Notes under the pieces: model-generated
The model's input: the letters and a program-made list of their open reading frames with translations, nothing else
Databases searched by the model: none
Told to the model about the DNA's origin: nothing
Program-made: the position numbers and the translations under genes
Source of the DNA: Ruminococcaceae bacterium UBA1772
GTDB lineage: Bacteria; Bacillota; Clostridia; Oscillospirales; Acutalibacteraceae
Length of the DNA: 46,056 nucleotides
Reading direction: 5' to 3'
Assembly (NCBI GenBank): GCA_002314645.1
Contig: DCGS01000043.1
Span: 1 to 46,056 of the forward strand
In this document: one piece after another, positions 42,245-46,056 of the stretch
Numbering within the stretch: the first letter of the stretch is position 1
Layout: every line of letters starts with the position of its first letter

Positions 42245-43228
42245 ATGCTTATTCCCGTTCTTCTCTTTATTGTAGGACTTGTACTTCTCATTAAAGGTGG
42301 AGACTGGTTCGTAGATGGAGCAACTGGTATTGCTCATAAATTTCACGTTCCAGAGCTTCTCATTGGTGCAACAGTTGTAGCTATTGGTACCACTCTTCCA
42401 GAAGTAATGGTTTCTGCAACATCAGCAGTATCTGGTCATGGAGAAATTGCATACGGTAATGCACTTGGTTCTATCATTTGTAACACAGCACTTATTGCTG
42501 CAATTACCATTACTGCAAAACCTTCTGATGTAGACAAAAAGTCTCTTGTAAAACCAGTTGCATTCTTCTTCGGTTCTGCCCTCTTTTATGCAGCAACCGC
42601 ATATGCAACAGGACATTTCTCAAGAGTTACAGGTATTGTACTTCTTGCAGTATTTGTACTTTATATTGGAATGCTTGTTAAAGAGGCAATCAGTTCACCA
42701 AAGCCAGACGTAAACCTTTCGTCTGAAAATGGTCCAGATGCAAGCGACGACCCACGAGTTATAGTAAGAGACATTATAAAGCTTATTATTGGTGCTGCCT
42801 TTATTGCCGTTGGTGCTGATTTACTTGTAGATAACGGAACACTAATTGCACAAGCACTTGGTGTACCTGAATCAGTAATTGCACTCACATTCGTAGCACT
42901 TGGCACTTCACTTCCAGAGCTTGTAACAGCAATTACATCGCTCAGAAAAGGACACGGTGCCCTTTCTCTTGGTAACGTAATTGGCGCTAACATCTTTAAC
43001 CTTGTATTGGTATCTGGTGTTTCAACAACACTTTCACCATTTGATGTTCCTGCTTCAAAAACTATTGCAGGAATGAACGCATCGCTTCTTGTAGATATTC
43101 CTGTAGTGTTCGCAGTTATGCTTATTTTAACTGTACCAGCACTTCTTAAAGGAAAGCTTACAAGAGTTCAGGGAATTATTCTTCTCTTAATATATGCGGC
43201 ATTTTGTGTGTTCCAATTTGTAAGTTAA
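42245..43228 (+). CDS. Calcium/sodium antiporter (CaCA family, YrbG-like)
   Basis: 327 residues with ten hydrophobic segments and the two inverted alpha repeats of the CaCA family: AIGTTLPEVMVSATSAVSGH...GNALGSIICN in the first half and ALGTSLPELVTAITSLRKGH...GNVIGANIFN in the second. An acidic cytoplasmic loop (about 150-175) separates them. It exchanges Na+ or H+ for Ca2+ or a related cation. GGAGG precedes the ATG. It is third in the mscL-larC unit and is followed by a strong terminator. Confidence 0.93.
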   Translation: MLIPVLLFIVGLVLLIKGGDWFVDGATGIAHKFHVPELLIGATVVAIGTTLPEVMVSATSAVSGHGEIAYGNALGSIICNTALIAAITITAKPSDVDKKSLVKPVAFFFGSALFYAATAYATGHFSRVTGIVLLAVFVLYIGMLVKEAISSPKPDVNLSSENGPDASDDPRVIVRDIIKLIIGAAFIAVGADLLVDNGTLIAQALGVPESVIALTFVALGTSLPELVTAITSLRKGHGALSLGNVIGANIFNLVLVSGVSTTLSPFDVPASKTIAGMNASLLVDIPVVFAVMLILTVPALLKGKLTRVQGIILLLIYAAFCVFQFVS

Positions 43229-43232
43229 AAGT

Positions 43233-43268
43233 AAAAGAGCTAAGTCCAATGGACTTAGCTCTTTTTTT
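43233..43268. terminator. Bidirectional terminator between the antiporter and TSCPD genes
   Basis: AAAAGAGCTAAGTCC-AAT-GGACTTAGCTCTTTT (43233-43265) then a run of T. The minus strand has CTCTTTTACTTTT after the stem, so it can serve both convergent units. Confidence 0.9.
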
Positions 43269-43275
43269 ATGTTCC

Positions 43276-43548
43276 TTACTGGCCTATGCCTTCAGCTTTG
43301 GCAGCTTCATATGCTTCTCTAACAGCCTTTGCAAACTGGTCTGAGCAAGATGTTGGTCTTCTACCACATTCAATGCCAGAACATTTACTTTCAATCTCTT
43401 CTACTGTCATTCCATCACAGAGAGAAGATATTGCCTTGAGGTTACCATTACAGCCACCAAAAAACTCAATGTTTGAGATCTTGTCTCCGTTTATATCAAA
43501 CTTTATGTGAGTAGAACATACTCCACTTGTTTCATAAATGTATTCCAT
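43276..43548 (-). CDS. TSCPD domain protein (TIGR03905 family)
   Basis: 90 residues, a small cysteine-rich protein with GVCSTHIKFDINGDKISNIE, GGCNGNLKAISSLCDGM, GIECGRRPTSCSDQFAKAV. This is the TSCPD pattern, also found as the C-terminal domain of class II ribonucleotide reductases; here it stands alone. The five or more conserved cysteines suggest metal or iron-sulfur binding, but this is unproven. GGGGG precedes the ATG. It follows the glutathione peroxidase by 26 bases and probably shares its promoter. Confidence 0.9.
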   Translation of the reverse strand: MEYIYETSGVCSTHIKFDINGDKISNIEFFGGCNGNLKAISSLCDGMTVEEIESKCSGIECGRRPTSCSDQFAKAVREAYEAAKAEGIGQ

Positions 43549-43574
43549 ATTAAAGCCCCCTAAGCTAGTTTAAA

Positions 43575-44048
43575 TTAAAGTAATTCATTAATTTTAGCGT
43601 CAATTTTTGCTGGTGTGTCAATTGGTCCAAATCTATCAACAACGTTACCATTTCTATCTACAAGGAACTTTGTAAAATTCCACTTGATTGCTGATGAAAG
43701 CATACCGCCCTGTTGGCTTTTAAGGTATGTGTAAATTGGATGCTCATCTGGTCCGTTAACCTTGATCTTTTCAAACTGCTTGAAGGTTACTGAGTAACGA
43801 GACTGACAGAAGTCAACAATTTCTTCTTCTGTGCCAGGAGCCTGATTTGCGAACTGGTTGCATGGGAAGTCAATAATTTCAAAGCCCTGTGCCTGATACT
43901 TCTCGTAAAGATCCTGAAGACCTTCATACTGAGGAGTGAATCCGCAGCCTGTTGCAGTGTTGACTACAAGTAATACTTTACCTTCATAGTCCTTCATTGC
44001 TACCTCATTGCCCTCTGCGTCACGAACGATAAAATCATAGATTGTCAT
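43575..44048 (-). CDS. Glutathione peroxidase family thiol peroxidase
   Basis: 157 residues, full length. The peroxidatic motif is NTATGCGFTPQYEGL with C35; FPCNQFANQAPG and IKWNFTKFLVDRNG supply the Gln and Trp-Asn of the catalytic tetrad, and C81 (DFCQSRY) matches the resolving cysteine of thioredoxin-dependent members. It should reduce peroxides using thioredoxin rather than glutathione. It is divergent from an OhrR-type regulator, with an operator placed over its -10 box, so peroxide-inducible control is expected. Confidence 0.95.
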   Translation of the reverse strand: MTIYDFIVRDAEGNEVAMKDYEGKVLLVVNTATGCGFTPQYEGLQDLYEKYQAQGFEIIDFPCNQFANQAPGTEEEIVDFCQSRYSVTFKQFEKIKVNGPDEHPIYTYLKSQQGGMLSSAIKWNFTKFLVDRNGNVVDRFGPIDTPAKIDAKINELL

Positions 44049-44106
44049 TTTACATCTTCCTTTCTTTTGGCGATTTGTTGTCGCTGTTTTTAATTGATTG
44101 CAATTG

Positions 44107-44120
44107 AATTGTACACAATT
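44107..44120. promoter_or_regulatory. OhrR-type operator at the peroxidase promoter
   Basis: AATTGTACACAATT. The central half-sites TTGTACACAA are the exact reverse complement of the second site at 44185-44198. It overlaps the -10 (44108-44113) of the peroxidase promoter, fitting repression. Confidence 0.75.
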
Positions 44121-44136
44121 TAATTTTAGTTGTCAA
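44108..44136 (-). promoter_or_regulatory. Promoter of the peroxidase-TSCPD unit
   Basis: Minus strand TTGACA (44131-44136), 17-base spacer, TACAAT (44108-44113). The -35 is perfect and the -10 lies inside the operator. Confidence 0.85.
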
Positions 44137-44168
44137 CAAGTTTTTCAAAAACATTTTTATGACTCTCA

Positions 44169-44197
44169 TTGCAAAACGGAAATGAATTGTGTACAAT
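44169..44197 (+). promoter_or_regulatory. Promoter of the OhrR-type regulator unit
   Basis: TTGCAA (44169-44174), 17-base spacer, TACAAT (44192-44197). Its -10 lies inside the second operator, giving an autoregulatory layout. Confidence 0.8.
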
Positions 44198-44198
44198 T
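44185..44198. promoter_or_regulatory. OhrR-type operator at the regulator's own promoter
   Basis: AATTGTGTACAATT, the mirror image of 44107-44120. The TACAATT-type half sites resemble those described for OhrR. Confidence 0.75.
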
Positions 44199-44230
44199 AG
44201 TTAGAAATAAAGTTTTAAAAGGTGAATTAT

Positions 44231-44734
44231 ATGGCTAAGAAAAATATGAGTGATAGAGCAGCCGAGCTTGCTCTCTCTGCAATTCCAGATGATGAACTTC
44301 TAAAACTGGATAACCAGTTATGCTTTTCCCTTTATGTGTGTTCTAAAGAGGTAATAAGAAGATATAAACCATTACTAGATCCATATGGCTTAACATACAC
44401 AGGTTACATTACCCTTATGGCTCTTTGGGAAAAGGATAATATTAATGTAAAAGAACTTGGAGAAAGACTCTTCCTTGACTCTGGTACACTCACCCCTCTT
44501 CTTAAAAAGCTTGAGGCACTTGAGTATGTTACAAGAGTTAGAGACCCTAAAGATGAAAGAAACATGAAAATATGTTTAACAGAAAAGGGTCGCAACTTAA
44601 AGAAGGAAGCAGTTTGTGTTCCAAAGGAACTCCTCTCCTCTGTTTCTTTTGGTAATGTTAAAGCATATCTTCTCATGCAAACTCTACATCAACTCATGGA
44701 TGTTCTTACAGAAAATGGAGATGAAGAAAAATGA
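44231..44734 (+). CDS. ohrR: MarR family regulator, OhrR type
   Basis: 167 residues. LDNQLCFSLYVCSKEVIRRY carries the reactive cysteine (C31) at the place of the OhrR sensing cysteine; the winged helix has VKELGERLFLDSGTLTPLLKKLE and VTRVRDPKDERNMKICLTEKG. OhrR repressors lose DNA binding when this cysteine is oxidised by organic peroxide. Extra N- and C-terminal residues (about 25 each) are longer than in Bacillus OhrR (147 residues). ATG at 44231 with AAAGGTG upstream. It should repress its own operon and the divergent peroxidase. The NADH pyrophosphatase gene start overlaps its stop as ATGA. Confidence 0.92.
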   Translation: MAKKNMSDRAAELALSAIPDDELLKLDNQLCFSLYVCSKEVIRRYKPLLDPYGLTYTGYITLMALWEKDNINVKELGERLFLDSGTLTPLLKKLEALEYVTRVRDPKDERNMKICLTEKGRNLKKEAVCVPKELLSSVSFGNVKAYLLMQTLHQLMDVLTENGDEEK

Positions 44735-45549
44735 TCCAAGATATTGCACCATATGAGTATGACAACCAGTATAGAAATGAAAAACCAGACGAAAACTCTG
44801 CAATAGTTCTTATTGAAAAAGGAAAGCTCCTTGTGAAGGTATGTGAAAATGAATTTTCGTTTCCTATATATAAAGAAGTAAAAGAAGAATTAAAGCTTAC
44901 ATACCTTTTTTCAATTAGTAATCGGAAATACTTTCTTTCAGAAACACCATTTACCCTTGAAGGCTATTCTTTACTAGGTGCATTTGAATTAAGAACAGCA
45001 GGGCCTAAACATTTAAAATTTGCAGCCGTTACTGCAATGCAGCTATCAGGCTGGTATAAGCAGCACAAATTGTGCGGATGTTGTGGCGAACCAATGCAGC
45101 ATTCCGAAAAGGAGCGCATGTTAATGTGCCCTTCTTGTAAGGTCCCTGTGTACCCAGTAATTAGTCCTGCGGTAATAGTGGCCATTACAGACGGTGACCG
45201 CATTGTTCTTTCAAGGTACGCACAGGGACCTGCAAAGAGCCACTATGCGCTCATTGCAGGATTTAACGAAATTGGTGAGCCTATAGAGGACACAGTACGC
45301 CGTGAAGTAATGGAAGAGGTTGGCCTTAAAGTTAAAAACATTAAGTTTTATAAAAGCCAACCATGGTCCTTTACAGGCACTCTCCTTCTAGGATTTGTCT
45401 GTGACCTCGACGGCTCAGATGAAATTAAAATAGATAAAGAAGAACTTGCTGAGGCACTTTTTGTAAATAGGAATGATATTCCTGACCGCATTGACGACAT
45501 CAGCCTTACATGGGAAATGATAAACAAATTCAAAAGTGGTGAACTTTAA
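44731..45549 (+). CDS. nudC: NAD(+)/NADH pyrophosphatase, Nudix family
   Basis: 272 residues. A zinc ribbon (HKLCGCCGEPM ... LMCPSCKVPVYP) precedes a Nudix box, GFNEIGEPIEDTVRREVMEEVGL, with all consensus acidic residues. The SQPW element (KSQPWSFTGTLL) follows 15 residues later, which is the NudC-specific substrate motif, slightly diverged. It hydrolyses NADH or NAD+ to NMN(H) and AMP, and NudC members can remove NAD caps from RNA. It sits between the peroxide regulator and two DNA-alkylation repair genes. Confidence 0.93.
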   Translation: MIQDIAPYEYDNQYRNEKPDENSAIVLIEKGKLLVKVCENEFSFPIYKEVKEELKLTYLFSISNRKYFLSETPFTLEGYSLLGAFELRTAGPKHLKFAAVTAMQLSGWYKQHKLCGCCGEPMQHSEKERMLMCPSCKVPVYPVISPAVIVAITDGDRIVLSRYAQGPAKSHYALIAGFNEIGEPIEDTVRREVMEEVGLKVKNIKFYKSQPWSFTGTLLLGFVCDLDGSDEIKIDKEELAEALFVNRNDIPDRIDDISLTWEMINKFKSGEL

Positions 45550-45836
45550 TGACTGAGTTTGAAAAAAGTGTGTACGAGGTTGTAAAAACAATTCCATATG
45601 GAGAAGTTAGAACCTACGCAGACATAGGCACAGCACTTGGAAATCCAAAGCTTGCAAGGGCCATTGGAAATGCGCTACATAAAAATCCAGATCCAGATGG
45701 CACACCATGCTTTAGAGTGGTTCACTCAGATGGAAGCCTCTGCCCAGCTTTTGCCTTTGGTGGAATAGATGCACAAAAAGCACTTCTTGAAGCAGAAGGA
45801 GTTACAATAAAAGATAACAAGGTGGTTCTAGGATGA
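45549..45836 (+). CDS. MGMT family protein (O6-alkylguanine-type, PCFR active-site variant)
   Basis: 95 residues, the DNA-binding domain of O6-methylguanine methyltransferases alone, without an N-terminal domain. FEKSVYEVVKTIPYGEVRTYADIGTALG and RAIGNALHKNP are typical; the active-site segment is TPCFRVVHSDG, so the cysteine is kept but the histidine of PCHRV is Phe. This differs from ATL proteins (Trp replaces Cys). It may bind alkylated bases without full methyl transfer or use a modified relay. Its start overlaps the nudC stop as TAATG. Confidence 0.88.
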   Translation: MTEFEKSVYEVVKTIPYGEVRTYADIGTALGNPKLARAIGNALHKNPDPDGTPCFRVVHSDGSLCPAFAFGGIDAQKALLEAEGVTIKDNKVVLG

Positions 45837-46056
45837 CTGATATTCAAAAAGGACTCTTTGAGTTACAGGATAAAGAATATAGAGAATTCCACGCAAAACT
45901 TGTTCCTACAATAGACAAGGAAACCATAATTGGAATTAGAGTTCCAATCCTTCGTAAGTTTACTAAAACCTACTATAAAGAACACAAAGAGGAATGTAAT
46001 GAATTCATAAACAAACTTCCTCATAAGTACTTTGAAGAAAACAACTTCCACGCTTT
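45833..46056 (+). CDS. DNA alkylation repair protein (AlkD-like), 3' part cut by the window edge
   Basis: 74 residues run off the right edge. The start overlaps the MGMT stop as ATGA. IQKGLFELQDKEYREFHAKL and IIGIRVPILRKFTKTYYKEH match the N-terminal helical repeats of AlkD-type glycosylases (the common IG-R-P-LR pattern). AlkD removes alkylated purines without base flipping. The catalytic region is outside the window, so activity cannot be judged. Confidence 0.85.
   Translation, partial: MTDIQKGLFELQDKEYREFHAKLVPTIDKETIIGIRVPILRKFTKTYYKEHKEECNEFINKLPHKYFEENNFHA

Noticed and set aside
1..46056. CRISPR arrays, IS elements, prophage, tRNA or rRNA genes
   Set aside because: No direct-repeat arrays, transposase or integrase motifs, or tRNA-like cloverleafs were noticed anywhere in the window.

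Overview
The window looks like chromosomal core sequence from a low-to-moderate-GC Firmicute of class Clostridia, most likely an Oscillospirales/Ruminococcus-like gut anaerobe. That placement is inferred from gene content: an IreB homologue, a T-box in front of pheST, MazF behind acpS-nnr, a K+-dependent-type membrane pyrophosphatase, and a dcw cluster with a PASTA-bearing PBP. No rRNA, tRNA, phage, IS element or CRISPR array was seen. Many sigma-A-like promoters with 17-bp spacers and many intrinsic terminators can be read by eye, so transcription units are fairly clear.

Layout. (1) 1-6392, minus strand: a seven-gene operon from one strong promoter, tmk - DUF2156 protein - GNAT acetyltransferase - DJ-1/PfpI protein - mltG - U32 peptidase (TrhP/YrrO-like) - dgt (cut by the window edge). 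(2) 6425-8945, minus: acpS - nnr, a strong hairpin, then mazF without a visible mazE. (3) 9001-13440, plus: a Phe T-box leader, pheS, pheT, then ireB and a 99-aa protein I do not recognise. (4) 13444-17860: an efflux-type adaptor/permease pair without an ATPase, a divergent small lipoprotein, yigZ and rpmE. (5) 17939-30944, minus: a division and cell-wall cluster, mraZ rsmH ftsL pbp murF mraY ftsW murG murA ftsQ and, from its own promoter, ftsZ. murC, murD, murE and ftsA are absent from it. (6) 31102-33280, plus: hppA. (7) 33288-40502: two large divergent c-di-GMP phosphodiesterase-type proteins (degenerate GGDEF, intact EAL, repeated C-terminal PAS-like modules). (8) 40521-43268, plus: mscL, a LarC1 protein fused to a CsoR/RcnR-like domain, and a Ca2+/Na+ antiporter. 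(9) 43276-46056: a peroxide/damage locus, with glutathione peroxidase and a TSCPD protein divergent from an OhrR-type regulator, a NADH pyrophosphatase, an MGMT-like protein and an AlkD-like protein (cut by the edge).

How the genes work together. Region 5 makes lipid II precursors (MurA, MurF, MraY, MurG), polymerises and crosslinks them at the septum (FtsW, PBP) and positions this machinery (FtsZ, FtsQ, FtsL). MltG in region 1 trims nascent glycan, and tmk and dgt in the same operon act on nucleotide pools. Region 9 appears to be an oxidant-responsive unit whose two divergent promoters carry mirror-image operators. The least ordinary objects are the LarC1-CsoR fusion with its His-rich 24-bp repeat, the mirrored OhrR operators, the ATPase-less MacB-like pair, the solitary mazF with a large inverted repeat upstream, the Thr/Lys/Pro insertion in FtsQ, and two unexplained hairpins (between ftsL and pbp, and upstream of hppA).
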